Shown: positions 20,520-31,789, counted from the stretch's first letter. The stretch is DNA of 64,000 bases from Mesocentrotus franciscanus (GCA_037976565.1 CP137671.1:15268556-15332555), one strand, 5' to 3'. Made by a program: numbers and translations. The notes: generated by a model from the letters alone, not told the origin.

Positions 20520-22996
20520 AATGATACTTGGTCCAAAAATGTGTCTGGAAGACTTACATCTGTCAACGATCTTCCCGCAGTTGATGCAGTATACCATAAA
20601 CAATGCATGGTGAACTTTAAAACTAAAAAACAAATACCAATGGTATACACTGTGAGCACAAGCACTTCCAAAAAGGCTAAAACTGTCCGACCTAAAGATG
20701 AGGTGAAATTGACAGCATTCTTAAAAGCAGTTAAGTTCCTAGAGGAAAATGATGAGGAACAAACAACAGTAGTTGATTTTGTTCTAAGATGCAAGAGTAT
20801 TTTCTGGATACAGATCATGATGCCTACATGCAGTGGGGTATACATGAAAAAGAAAATACAGGGGCACTTCGGTGAGAGGATTGTATAACTGAACTGAACG
20901 GAAAGCATGGTGTAGTTACATTTCGTAGCACAGTTAGTGCTATTCTGTATGAATTCCACAAGCAGTCAAAGAACAACACACCAAAGCAGGAGAAACGAGG
21001 ATCATAAACACTGCTGCCTCACCGTATTAAGAATGACGTCGAGTTATTAAAGAAAATTGCAAGTGACGCGTTTACCCAACTCCTGCTGAAATGTCGTCTA
21101 TCACTGCTGTACTTGCATTTCTCACAGATTCCTGCAACTGCTATTGAGGAACATTTTTGGCCAAAGGTAGATTGTGATGCTGGCATCTATTGGGCAAGCC
21201 ATAATGCACGCAATACATCCAAGGGTTCTCCTTGCTCCTCTTCAGCTTGGACTTGGATTACAAATGCATCATCAATTCTCATCTCGCTTTTTGATCGACA
21301 CAGTGCATGCGCAATGCTTCTAATGCTCTTATCCGGTGGTTAAGAAATATGAAAGAAGTGCGGCAATTTCTCAATAGTGCATTCAGTATATTGCAGACGA
21401 TGTCGACCATAATATCGACACTCCTGATGGATCAGTAACTTTCCACAGATGGGAACATTGCTACAAAACCCCATGGATAAAGTACTGTAAGCCTGTACCT
21501 AGATAAACGGTATCCGCTGAGGACTTTGCTGCTGTTGGACGTATCGACATTGAATACTTCAAGGCATCTACAATTACTGTACAACCTCTGGTTTACCAGC
21601 CGATTGTGAATCGGGGACCAGAAGATCCAACATTTGACCTTGATGTGTTGTTGAAGACATCTTTACTACTTCATAGGTCCTGAACGATACAGATAATAAA
21701 AACAACGGCAAGTACCCTGATCAGTCATCTTTTTTTGTTTCTCCCCATGATTGACAGTGATCCATCCTGTGTTTACTACACTCTGCGTTTTGTTTGTGCC
21801 CATGCTAAACAGTATAATACTATACACCTGTTTTGACTTTTGATCAGCTGCTATGGTGGAAGGCACCGACAATAATCATGAGCCAGCCAAGTAACAGTGA
21901 CTTGAAGCAGATCATTCTGCAGGGCATTTGATGACGGGCTCAGGACTCCAGTAACTTTTTGAAGTAGTGTATGCCATATATGCTGGGTGGAAAGGCGATT
22001 TCTAGAGCTGCATATGTGCTGGGCCATTTACTCGTTGATGCTGCTCTAAATACCATGCTGATAGCAGACTTGTATAATGTACAACCGCCAACGAGTATAC
22101 AAACAACCTCCGGAAGATCCTATAGTGATCACTATAGGAATTTCCAGAGGTTGTTCAGCACCCAGGTGTTCCATGTGGAGTAGCTAATTTCGGGGAGCAG
22201 CCCACTTAAGTCCCCTCTCGAACAACTACCAACGGACAGCATCTTCCTGATCTTCATTGTGATGTAGCAATTGAGGAAGAGCAGATTCCTGGAATTAATT
22301 GTGATGCAGCAGAAGTTTAAAGCCACAGTTCTTGTCGGTGATGACACAAACCTTCTAATCTTGCTGATCTTCTACGCTGATCTGAATGCAAAGGACTTTT
22401 TTGCACCTGAGCCCAAGGCAAACTCCAAGAAGAACCGAACATGGAATATCAAACAGCTGAAGGAAACTCTAGGAAGTAGTGTGTGTAACTACTTTCTCTT
22501 TGCCATGTGCTTCTGGGCTGCGACTTTTGTGAGCTTGCCATGGTATTTAGTCAGCCGGCATCAGACCTGAAGGAGACCATTATTCCAGTTGGAGAGAAGG
22601 CACTTGTATGCCTGACTGCCTGTATGGTGGTGACTCAATAGAAGATTGCGTAAAGGTATCACCAATCTTGTCTGCCTTAGAAGCAAAGACTTTGCAACCA
22701 ACTTCAGCATCAGGAAAGTTTCACAGTCTGCGTGTGTACTATCAGATATTAGAATCGAAAGGAATGGCAGACAGCCTGACATCGGGAAACTGAGTTGGCA
22801 GGTCATGGATGGGAAGTATCTTCCAATAAAAACTGATATAACACCAGCACCCGCATCACTCCTTAAGGTCATCAGATGTGGATGCAAGAAAGACTGTGCA
22901 GCCAAGAAATGCACGTGCCGGAAGTATGACCTCCAATGTTCAACAGCCTGCACTGATTGTCGTGGCACTAGTTGCAGCAACTCACCACCATTATAG
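20520..22996 (+). pseudogene. Transposon-borne protein with CXC-like cysteine cluster, many frame breaks
   Basis: Pieces in order: DLPAVDAVYHKQCMVNFKTK (20565), FLEENDEEQTTVVDFV (20735), HFGERIV and ITELNGKHGVVTFRSTVSAI (20865-20940), GHLLVDAALNTMLIADLYN (22019), TVLVGDDTNLLILLIF (22327), WNIKQLKETLGSSVCNYFLF (22445), YLPIKTDITPAPASLLKVI (22820), and a final cysteine cluster RCGCKKDCAAKKCTCRK then CSTACTDCRGTSCSN (22874-22975). I recognise this order from unnamed, repeated proteins of invertebrate genomes (memory, not searched). The GDDT-LLILL block resembles a nuclease-like strand with acidic residues; the C-terminus resembles tesmin/TSO1 CXC repeats. At least five frameshifts or stops make it non-functional. 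Confidence 0.6.
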
Positions 22997-23609
22997 GCCT
23001 ACCTAGAACTTGATGATACTACTGATCAGCATGCCACGTATGTTTGTTGGAGACTACCAACTCTAATCAACTTAAAATATGTATACTAAACTGTAGGCCT
23101 CATGATCTGCATCCTGTAATAACAACTGCACTGGGATTGTAAACCAACATAGACATATTATAGGTACTCTGAAATGCACTGTAAGGTGAGAATCAACACA
23201 AAATTATGCAAATTAACCCACTTAAAAAAAAATGTATGTGTATGTATGCAAATTAAAGAACCTAATTATGATACATTTGAAATATCAAAATATTTTTACA
23301 ACATGAATAAGTGTTGTCGCAATTATTCTGAATGTAACATAGGACAAGAAATGTAATTATAATAAATTCTCTACAAAAATGTTTAATTTAGCATCCATTT
23401 TGAATTTAAGCAAATTAAAACACTCAACCAGGCATATGAAACCTTTTGCAAACAAAATAATTCTTGGAAATAACATTTTAGACTTTCAAAGTACACTAAA
23501 AGTATGCTAAAAGGTATGTATGGTGAATATTTTGACAAAATCTTGGAAAAAGCCCTAGATTTGGCGGCCATCTTGGATTTATGTAAATAAGACACAATTA
23601 GTCCACTAC

Positions 23610-24152
23610 ACGGATAATGTAAGGTTCAGACTACAGGCTGTACCCCTACATAGCCCTACCAACAGCTCTTGTGTTTGTACGGATACTCATAAGGGTCAGT
23701 TTTTCTGAATATTTTTGTTTTAGTTTTTTTCAATATAGAATGACATGATATTTGTCTAGTGCATAATGAAAGAACATCATCTGCAAAGGTAATAAATTGT
23801 GCATAAATTACATGTTGGATTGTGTGGGTGTGGATGTGCGAGAGATTTATTTCAGGTGTGTGATGTACCTGTAGTATATGGGTATTTTAGTTGATACAAA
23901 ATGTACAGCAGATCACTTTTCCTACTCCTTTAGTGCCACAACAGCATATACAAGTTGAAAAATATGACAAAATCTATGTGAAAATCCTCGAAATAGCGGC
24001 CATATTGGATTTATGCAAATTAGGGACACTTCCACTACTTGGATTTTTTTGGACTTTTAGTATGTCATTTTGGGGACCTTACTAAAATGCATTGCAGTGA
24101 AAAATATTTTATTGCAATTTGTTTGACCTCAAAACACAATATTCCTAGCCTA
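23610..24152 (-). repeat. Right terminal inverted repeat
   Basis: Inverse copy of 19384-19930, differing at scattered bases and small indels. The outer end is CCTAGCCTA at 24144-24152. Confidence 0.88.
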
Positions 24153-24459
24153 CAAGGAACGAGTGAGAGCTTGCGAGAGCGGCCAAAGTGTGATTGAAAC
24201 TCACTTTTTGCCCTTCTCCAACGCAAAAAGAGACGAAATTGTGCTGGATAAATATATTTTTCCGACAAAAGTACAGAAAAATTGCATATTGTCTTTTTAC
24301 ATTAGACTTTTTGAAATGTTACCCGAGTGACGCCCGGGCACCCCAATCCTGGAAAGAAACGCACATTTTAGAAAACTTCACTTTTTCATGGAAAAATGCT
24401 TATTTGGTCTATGCACGCAAGTCAGATTGAGCGGATGATACAACGTTTCCATATGAAAA

Positions 24460-26439
24460 AAAATGAATAAAAATACTTTTGCAATGTATAGAACAAACAA
24501 AACAAACGTTGAATCATTAAACTTTGATCTAGCCCAAGAAGAATGGGTCGATGTTTTAAGTGTATCTGACGTAAATGTGGCATATGACAAATTTTCAAAA
24601 ATTGTATTATATTTTTTCATAAGAATATACCCTTTGTAAAAATAAAAACAAGTTAAAAAGGCCCAACGACCTTGGATTACTAAGGGTATTATGAGTTCCA
24701 TAGTCGCTCGTAGTAAGTTGTCTAAGGAAGCCCTTACAAGTCAATGTAACATTAAGCTTAATAAGTATAAAACGTACAGGAATCATTTTGCATCTCTTAT
24801 ACGATTGTACAAGAAGTTATAGTACTCTAACAACATAGAAAGTAATCCAACTAACAATACTTTATTATGGAAAACTGTAAAGGAACTCTTAGGCAAGAAA
24901 ATTACAGAATGTAATAAATGTTTCTTAATTAATGAACAACAAAAATCAGATCCAATTAAAATTTTAAAAGCTTTTAATGAGTATTATATAGATGTAGGCC
25001 CTAATTTAGCAGCTAATATTGAATGAGGTGACACGGACTACAACAAGTCCTTGAATTTCCCACGTGAAAATTCCTTATTTCTTACTCCAACAAATGATTA
25101 TACATGTATTATAAATGATATTATTGAATCCTCTTCACTCTTAATTTGTTATTATCTTTGCTGATGATACGAGTATTTCTTACTCCCATAAAAAACTTTG
25201 ATACGCTCATAACGCGGTTAAATTGTGAATTAATGAAAATTTCTAAGTGGTTTAAATCTAATAAACCATCATTAAATTTAACTAAAACAAATTTCATTCA
25301 TTTTAAAAAGACTAACGTACATGATATGAGGAATTGTCATGTTGAGATTAACGGCTTGCCTCTCATTGAAAAAACAATCTGTAAACTTTTTAGGAGTCAC
25401 TATTGACTCTCATCTAACTTTTGATGAGCATATACGTAATATACATACATCAATATCAAGGAATATAGGAATGCTGCATAAGTTTTTTTTTAATACTTTC
25501 TGAAAGGTCTATGATTATATTATACAATTCTCTAATTTTATCACATGTGTTATATTGTAATATTGTATGGGGCAACTGTATTATAACAAGAATTATTTCC
25601 TTATTTTTGCTTCAAAAGAGAGCGATTCGCATGATTACAATCTCACACGAAACCTTTATTTCATCATTTAAAAACATTAAAAATACAAGATATTCACAGT
25701 TTTCAGACAAGCATTTTCATGTATAAATATTCTCATAATGAACTACAAACTCAAACATTCACACATATCCTAACCGTTGCTCAAAAAATTATCACTTTTA
25801 AAATCCTAAAATAATTTTAGCCCATAAGTCAGTAAGACATCATGGACCAGATGTTTGGAACTCCTTACCAAATTCAATAAGGCATGCATTGTTCATCTCT
25901 CTATTCTTTTAAAGCATCTCTGAAAAAATTCTTATATCAAAATATATACATAATTGATTTCAACATGAAGTAGGCAATTGTAATATTATTAATTATTAAT
26001 TATTAATTGATATCTCAAATTTTGGTCACATTGTAATTCATTTTTGCATATTTCGTATTCTATTTCGTATTCTTTGTTTCTTTTATTGAAAAGGCTACAT
26101 TTGTTTCCAATCCACCATACAACACAGAGCTACGTGCACATCCACCATTCGCTACACACACACACACACACACACGCACGTGGGCACACACAAACATACA
26201 CACACACAATCAGAGGCGGATCAAGCCGGCGGCAAGGGAGGGGGCCGAAAAAGGGGCCCACTTCGTGCGAAAATTCGAAAACCGTGCCGGCCGATTTGCC
26301 GCTCAGTGGGGGTAGTGAGCACAATTTTTCCCCAAAAAGGGTGTTTTTACATGTTTTTTTCTAGGGAGGGCCCGGGCCCCGGCCCCTGGATCCGCCACTG
26401 CACACAATATACATTCACACAACACACTCACAAACTTAC
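24460..26439 (+). mobile_element. LINE family 1, plus copy, 3' part
   Basis: Continues the LINE broken at 18861. It has linker sequence (24490-25020), then a jump over the RT palm: after the conserved AATGATTATACATGTATTAT-like region the text resumes at TTTGCTGATGATACG (FADD, about 25155). Then KISKWFKSNKPSLNLTKTNF, the ILSHVLYCNIVWGN block and GPDVWNSLPNSIR-like residues near 25850. The 3' UTR has a CA run (26155-26210) interrupted by a hAT MITE. Multiple frameshifts, and an internal deletion relative to 13.9-14.8 kb. Confidence 0.85.
26211..26400. mobile_element. 190-bp hAT-like MITE (GGCGGATCC family), empty site known
   Basis: Left end CAGAGGCGGATC and right end GGATCCGCCACTG, flanked by identical CACACAAT at 26203-26210 and 26401-26408. 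The sister LINE copy has a single CACACAAT in the same context (complement near 13060), so the duplication is real and not an accident of the CA repeat. Interior is G/C-rich with GGGGCCC-type words. Confidence 0.92.
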
Positions 26440-27385
26440 TTGGGGTAACTCAAAACCAACAAAATCAAACAGAATATTACTACTGCAAAAACGAGTTCTA
26501 AGAATATTAGAAAGCATTAATTTCCGCTCACATACAGGTCCGTTATTTCTTAAACCCCCTTATCTGTTAGCTGTAGAAATATACACTTATCCTACAAGAC
26601 AAGCACTGAAAAATCTATTTTATTTTCCCTGTACAGGAATAGCATTTGCCCACAAAACATTACCTATACTGGACCTAATTATTGGAATGATATTAATCAA
26701 ACCCTTAAACTTCATAATAAAGCTCACACATTAAAAAAACACCTAAAATTGTCTCTGCTAAATGAGAAGAAAAAAAAATCGTATACATAAATCGTCGTTC
26801 TATCTATCAATATCCGGCTCCAAACTGCTTAAACCCCTACTAATATTTCACCATCTAGAAGCTCTACTCCGTGATATCGTAACTCTCAAAATTCTTGTTT
26901 ATCTTTTTCTAACTACCACTTGCTTTTCTCTCCTATTGTGGGGCACATCAATCTTTCAATGTTATTCACCGTGTCTTTTACATTTTTTTTCTCCATTTTA
27001 CATTGTGCCCTGTGTGCTCTATGCTCGTCATGTATCTTGTTAACACTTGGGACAAAACACAGCTTCAAACTTTATTGATGATTAAAAATGAATATTCAAA
27101 CAAATTATATTAAGACGAACTTCATTATTAAGAGGGGCTAATTACCATTAAAAGCCACGCTTTTCGATAACCCCTTATTATCACATGTCCAAAGAAATAG
27201 TCTTACTTTCAATAATGTTCAAACTGTCAAAGTTTGTTTAGTCGTCAATAATGTAACTAAACTATTGTAATGTTTATATTATTGTTTCCGGATGTAATAT
27301 CCTCCATTTTGTTATATTGTTTGTTTTTTGTGTACATTCAAGCATGTCCAAAAAATAAATTCAAAAATTCAAAAACATAATTCTG
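26440..27385 (+). mobile_element. LINE 3' fragment (C-terminus and 3' UTR)
   Basis: The plus frame at about 26465-26745 reads ILLLQKRVLRILESINFRSH, then IYTYPTRQALKN: the LLQKRxLRII...HTGPLF and YPTR blocks of CR1/L2-like LINEs, with a deletion between them. The rest is 3' UTR and ends at 27355-27378 in AAATTCAAAAATTCAAAAA, a LINE tail. It directly abuts the family 1 LINE. Confidence 0.7.
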
Positions 27386-27474
27386 ACTTCCATCCATTGC
27401 ATAGTGGTGATAATGGTAACGAGGTCATCATAAACAACTTTGTTTTTTCAATGTTATTTTATAATTGCCGCAAA

Positions 27475-27640
27475 CATGATGATGATGATGATAATAATAA
27501 ATAATAATAATAAAAATAATCATAATAATCTGGATTTATAAAGCTCTTAATACGGAATACCGTCTCTAAGCGCGTTCTGGATAATATTATTAACCCCGGT
27601 CATCGGATTCATTCACGCGAACAATGTACACCATTTCCAC
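27475..27640 (-). mobile_element. SINE 3' region, reversed
   Basis: GATGATGATGATAATAATAA followed by TTTATAAAGCTCTTAATACG and CTAAGCGCG. Read on the minus strand this is the CGCTTAGAGACGG ... AAGAGCTTTATAAAT ... ATTATT end also present at 5435-5510. Confidence 0.65.
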
Positions 27641-29966
27641 TCCCTGGGGAGTATTCCTACCATTATATTCACCGAGAGGGCATATGGCAGTTTCTGTCAC
27701 CAAGGCTTTCGTCATGCTACCAGGTCCCCATTTCTCTCCTGGGTATAGATTGGCACATGTAGATTAATGTATTTTTATAGAATACTTTAAATAAGCCGTA
27801 CATTTTACCGTTTGATCTTTTTCTTTGCCACCTGACATAAAAATAAAAAAGCAAAATTCGGTTTCAGGTGTCTGTGATACCAAAATCCTTACTCGGGAGG
27901 GACGGGGTGGAATTTACCTTTAAATTATCTACTAATTCAATCACCGTGTCGCTTCATCGACAGTACAGTTATGCCAATAAAGGAGACTCAAACAAGTGAT
28001 TCATAATACATGTATGGGGGAAGGTGAGTTTGAATAATCAATTATTTTCAAAGGGGTTAGCTTTCGTTGCCGCAAAGAACGATTATCTGAGTTTAGATTC
28101 CTGTATAATTATCATCACTATGTTTTTATCAATTTCAATCATGTTCTACTACAGATACGTGTATCCCGTGCCCATTGCAGTATGTCGACTGATTTCGACC
28201 TGACGACCGAACTGCCGCCCAATCCCAGCGCAGAATTTACGTATAAACTGGTAGCGGTTGTCCTTTGTGGTCTCATCTCTTGTGTGGGTGTGTACGGTAA
28301 TACCTTGGTCCTCGTTGCCATCTCGACCTCACGGAGGCTACTATCCTACAGCAACCGATTTTGGGGTTCCTAGCCATAACGGATCTCCTAACCTGCCTCC
28401 TCCTGCCTATACAGATTGCCGCTCTCTTAGGTGCTAACTCGGAGTTCTTCCACCTGGCATGCGGCGTTGCAGGAGTGATGGGATACGTTACGCTAGGAGC
28501 AAGTGCCTACACGTTGGCCCTCATTGCTTTTAACCGCTACATCTGCCTCACCCAGCCCCTGACCGTCAAAAAGAGGATGTTCTCGCGTTGCAAGTCCACG
28601 GTGATGGCTTCCTTTGGAGTCCTCTTTCCTCTCATAACCACTTCGGCATTCGTGGTAACCGGAAATGCCAGAACGGGTCTCAGCGGTTTCTTTTGCAATA
28701 TCGCATATGGGCCCTCACTAGATATGGTGGCTGGCTCATTCCTACTCATGTGCGTAGTTGTGACACTTATCTTTTATCTTCTTATTGCAAAAGTGGTTCG
28801 ATCGCACTCCAGGAGGGTTACTCCACCTAATCAGCTATTTCAAGAAAGCATTCTCGGTCAACAGGACAGATTTAGTCGTAGAGAATATGACTCCAGCAAA
28901 GCAGGCCCAAGCAATCAATCATCAACGCTTTCATCCACCACGGGGAGGACATTGCGCATTCAAGAGCCTTGCACGTCCAATCCAGATAAGATTTTCGTTC
29001 CTGCGACAACACGAATGGCAAATCGTAGCAGTACAACGAGAGAACCAATCCCTTGCACCATTATGTCTGTCAGTGTTTCGAGTATCCAAGCTATAAGCAC
29101 AATCGTACAGGATCAGGAGGAAACCACAAAGATGCCAATCCAATGGCGTCTTGCGCCACGCCAAAAACCGTACGAAGCACCTGTACCGTTGCTCAAACTT
29201 GAGTCCGAGGTCGCGAAGAACATGGTCATTGTCGTCTTGTCTTTCATAATCGCAGTAGTCCTCAACTTATTTTGCATCTTCATTCCTGATTTGCCTGGTA
29301 TCTATCATCTCTTTGCATACCTTGTGCTCAGTGCAAACAGCAGTATTAACCCTATCATATATGGCTGGAGGCATCCGCTTCTGAAACGAACCTTCCGCCA
29401 TCTTTTGAGATGGAGGTTGGAGGAAATTGATCAACCGACGAGATGGGTCAGGAGATGCATTTATTGAACGGATGTTACCGATAACGCATCTTAAGGGATA
29501 TTGAGATCGTGCATTCTCATCCATTGCTCTCGTTTGTGAAAGTTAGTCTTTCCTTTGTGGAGTCGACAGTCTGGAAATAACACTTTAAATCAGTCCTTTA
29601 ATACTTACCTATTTCAGCAGATGTGAACATACTGACTTTAGTGCAGGAGCCTGCGCCTTTGAATTTTTTTGAAAAGATATATGGCGCAATGTAAATTTTG
29701 ATCATCATTTAAAACCGATTTTGAGGAGTTCTACTCGCAGTGAATCGTCATTTCGAGAAGACGTTTTTAAACATCCTCCTGAATTGTTATCATGTAACCA
29801 TTAGGAGTTGTGGGAGAGTTGCAGTTGTAGTAGTTGTAGTATAAATTAATGTCGTTATGTTATTGGGCGTAGATAGCGGGAGGGATGGAGGATAGCGTGT
29901 GTAATCATACCCCCATGCAAGGGAAAGGGAAGAAAATTGCATGTAATTTCCTTGCACTACAACGAT
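27640..29966 (+). repeat. Segmental duplication, copy 1, block 2 (GPCR)
   Basis: Aligns with 49820-52078 in direct orientation: GAGGGCATAT and TTTCTGTCACCAAGG upstream, then the receptor exon, then GAGAAGACGTTTTTAAACATC and the TAGTTGTAGTATAAATTAAT stretch downstream. Copy 1 has about 240 bp (29485-29724) after the stop codon that copy 2 lacks. Just upstream of the receptor, copy 2 has extra sequence at about 50150-50230. Confidence 0.92.
28182..29467 (+). pseudogene. Class A GPCR, copy 1, one frameshift
   Basis: Close relative of the intact receptor at 50425. The ATG (28182) lies 27 bp after a splice acceptor (ACAG, 28151-28154). TM1 has GNTLVLVAIS. Frame 1 then breaks at about 28361: copy 2 has CGATTCTTGGGG where this copy has CGATTTTGGGG, one base fewer. 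The rest (FLAITDLL to IDQPTRWVRRCIY) is open for about 368 codons with LAITD, AFNRY and NPIIY kept. It also lacks one Leu codon before TM5 and 16 codons of the third intracellular loop, both in frame. With only one lesion it is a young pseudogene, an allele, or an assembly error. Confidence 0.88.
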
Positions 29967-29967
29967 G

Positions 29968-30940
29968 TATGATAAGCTTTCTAGAGCACTAAAATGCAAA
30001 CTTTTAGCACTTTCCAAATAAAAAATGTAAGAAAATCTCGCTTGGCTGCTCCTACGCATATCATATAGACGCAGTGTTTCTTAACACTGCAAAAGCTATG
30101 TCGACAATTAGTACCGAAAGATGATATTTCCATCTATATCAATGGAAAAATATATTTGCCCCTCTTATCAGAAAAACGATAAGCTTGAAAATTGTCTAAA
30201 TTATAAGGTTTCAAAAATATCTAATGTTTTTCACTTGGTCGCTACGATAAAACCTTACACGTACATGAAGCTATGAACTTACAGATATGTTAAAAAAGGG
30301 TATATACTTGAACATTATATATTGTTAGATATAGATAAATCCCATGTATTAAATTATTTACAAATACGGATAAGTAACAGTATAGACTTATGATAGAAAT
30401 GGGACGACATAAGCCATTTATAGACGTTGATAATCGTATATGTCCTTTTTGTTTTAGTGAGGTAGAAACATTTTCATTTCAGTTTCATTTCGTTATGAAC
30501 TGTCAAGTTCTCAATAACCAGTGAACTGATTTGTTTGACAGTATTATAATATAGTTCCGTAATTTAAGAATATGAATTTGGAAGAGAAATTTCAATTTGT
30601 ACTCTAAAGTAGTGACTATGACATAAGTAGTATCTGTGTACTAAGTATAAGTCAAATGTATATATAGAAAGAGAGAAATTACTTCACAATACGTAGTAAT
30701 GTACTGGTTGTATTTTAAGGTTGGTAGCCCTCTATTGTAAATACTTTCAATTCTCGGAACATTTCGGTATAAGAAACTAAATATCCATACTTTCTGTTGT
30801 TCCTACTTTTTAAAGGTAATCCTGCATCTCAGTAGAAAACCCAAAGTGTAGATCGCCTTTAAGACAAAAACAACAACAACATAATAATAATCATTCTGTT
30901 TTCTCGCTTTAAATACCCACATACTTTGAAAATGAGGGCT
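29968..30940. other. No gene seen
   Basis: AT-rich DNA between two blocks of the duplication, with no counterpart in copy 2. Nothing recognisable on either strand. Confidence 0.4.
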
Positions 30941-30954
30941 ATTACTTGAAAATT

Positions 30955-31142
30955 ACCTTTAATTTACTTACGACCATGTACCCCGCCATGTACCTGATAT
31001 CTTGGGTGCATTCTGACCTAAATAAATGTATGTATTGTGTACCAATGTATGTATTTTGTCCTAATGTATTGTTGTTCGTGTCTGATGATAATCCGACCTT
31101 GTGGATTAGTATCAATAAACTTGAATTTGAATTTGAATTTGT
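30955..31142 (+). mobile_element. LINE 3' UTR with GAATTT tail
   Basis: TGTATGTATTGTGTACCAAT-type sequence followed by ATCAATAAACTTGAATTTGA and further TTTGAA units ending near 31142. This is a 5'-truncated LINE end; no coding part. Confidence 0.6.
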
Positions 31143-31319
31143 ACTAGAAGCAGTGAATCTTAGAGGAACCAGTACCAATAGGCCCTTACCTTTCTCTTGC
31201 TCTGAAAAGCAAAGTTTCAACATCCCTAACATACGTTTTCTCGCTCGGTTATGACGGTCGCTCTAAAATTCATGAAAACAGTATATTGTACTTTATATAC
31301 CTCACTTTAGAAATCTAGC

Positions 31320-31630
31320 CATCTGATTGGTCGAAATTGGAGTCGTGATTTCAAGCCATGCCCAACTCACAGGGCATAGCAATAGCCCACAGGGCCTAGT
31401 TAAAAGTTTCTACCCTCATATCCTGCGATTCCCATTGGTTTACTGCGATCCCCATTGGTTTGCGTGTTAAAATTGTCTACGTGCGAGCACGGACGCCATA
31501 AAGTGCTCTTTGTCTGCGATTCCCAAATGATTGAAACTTTCACTCGAAAATTATAAGCGAAGATTAACAGACAGTGTTTCAGATTTTCTGTGATGTTTTA
31601 ACAAATTTTACTCACTAAAAGGCTAAGGTA
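31320..31630 (+). promoter_or_regulatory. CCAAT-box cluster with possible first exon and donor
   Basis: ATTGG (inverse CCAAT) occurs at about 31326, 31435 and 31455, the last two inside a repeated CGAT(T/C)CCCATTGGTTT. GGCTAAG followed by GTAAGA, a good donor, is at 31621-31632. CCAAT clusters about 100-300 bp before a spliced leader exon are common in TATA-less animal promoters. No downstream coding exon was assigned, and a hairpin element begins 40 bp later. Confidence 0.3.
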
Positions 31631-31673
31631 AGAATTCTTGGTAGATTTTTGTTTTAATTCGGCATATAAAGTC

Positions 31674-31781
31674 ATATCGACTGCTTTAATACTCGAGGAC
31701 TAGCTGTTTCTATACTGGCTCGCGGATAGTTGAATCCCTTGAGCGTATAAAAACACCTAGTCCTCTCGTAGCAGTCGATAT
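31674..31781. mobile_element. 108-bp hairpin MITE, CGACTGCT family, copy 1
   Basis: ATATCGACTGCT at the left and its complement at the right, with further pairing (GAGGACTAG, TGTTT.TATAC). A related hairpin with the same arm motifs (GACTGCTTTAATATTCGAG) is at 52953-53109. Confidence 0.75.
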
Positions 31782-31789
31782 AACTATAC

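Larger units (their letters stand above)
19384..24152. mobile_element. 4.8-kb DNA element with about 540-bp terminal inverted repeats
   Basis: Left repeat 19384-19930 and right repeat 23610-24152 are near-identical inverse copies. They begin TAGGCTAGGAA and share GACATACTAAAAGTCC and TAGGGCTACAAAGCC-type words. Flanks CACAA (left) and ACAAGG (right) suggest a 3-4 bp duplication (CAA/ACAA). The internal part carries one decayed plus-strand gene (20520-22996). Long terminal inverted repeats plus one gene point to an autonomous cut-and-paste element whose superfamily I cannot name. Confidence 0.8.
18852..24459. mobile_element. 5.6-kb insertion splitting a LINE, 10-bp direct flanks
   Basis: CATATGAAAA occurs at 18852-18861 and again at 24450-24459. 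Removing one copy and the intervening DNA restores a contiguous LINE that aligns with the intact minus-strand copy near 15430. The inner ends are also inverted relatives (CATATGAAAACGTTT left, AACGTTTCCATATG right), so short terminal inverted repeats are possible; CATATG is self-complementary, which makes the exact boundary ambiguous. The block itself contains a MITE (18931-19225) and a 4.8-kb inverted-repeat element (19384-24152). Confidence 0.75.

Noticed and set aside
20438..20959. 173-codon minus-strand ORF
   Set aside because: Shadow of the plus-strand transposon gene, which has the recognisable conserved blocks.
22561..22980. 139-codon minus-strand ORF
   Set aside because: Antisense to the cysteine cluster of the same transposon gene.
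26180..26734. 184-codon plus ORF
   Set aside because: It runs across the CA repeat, a hAT MITE and two LINE ends, so it is a chance fusion.
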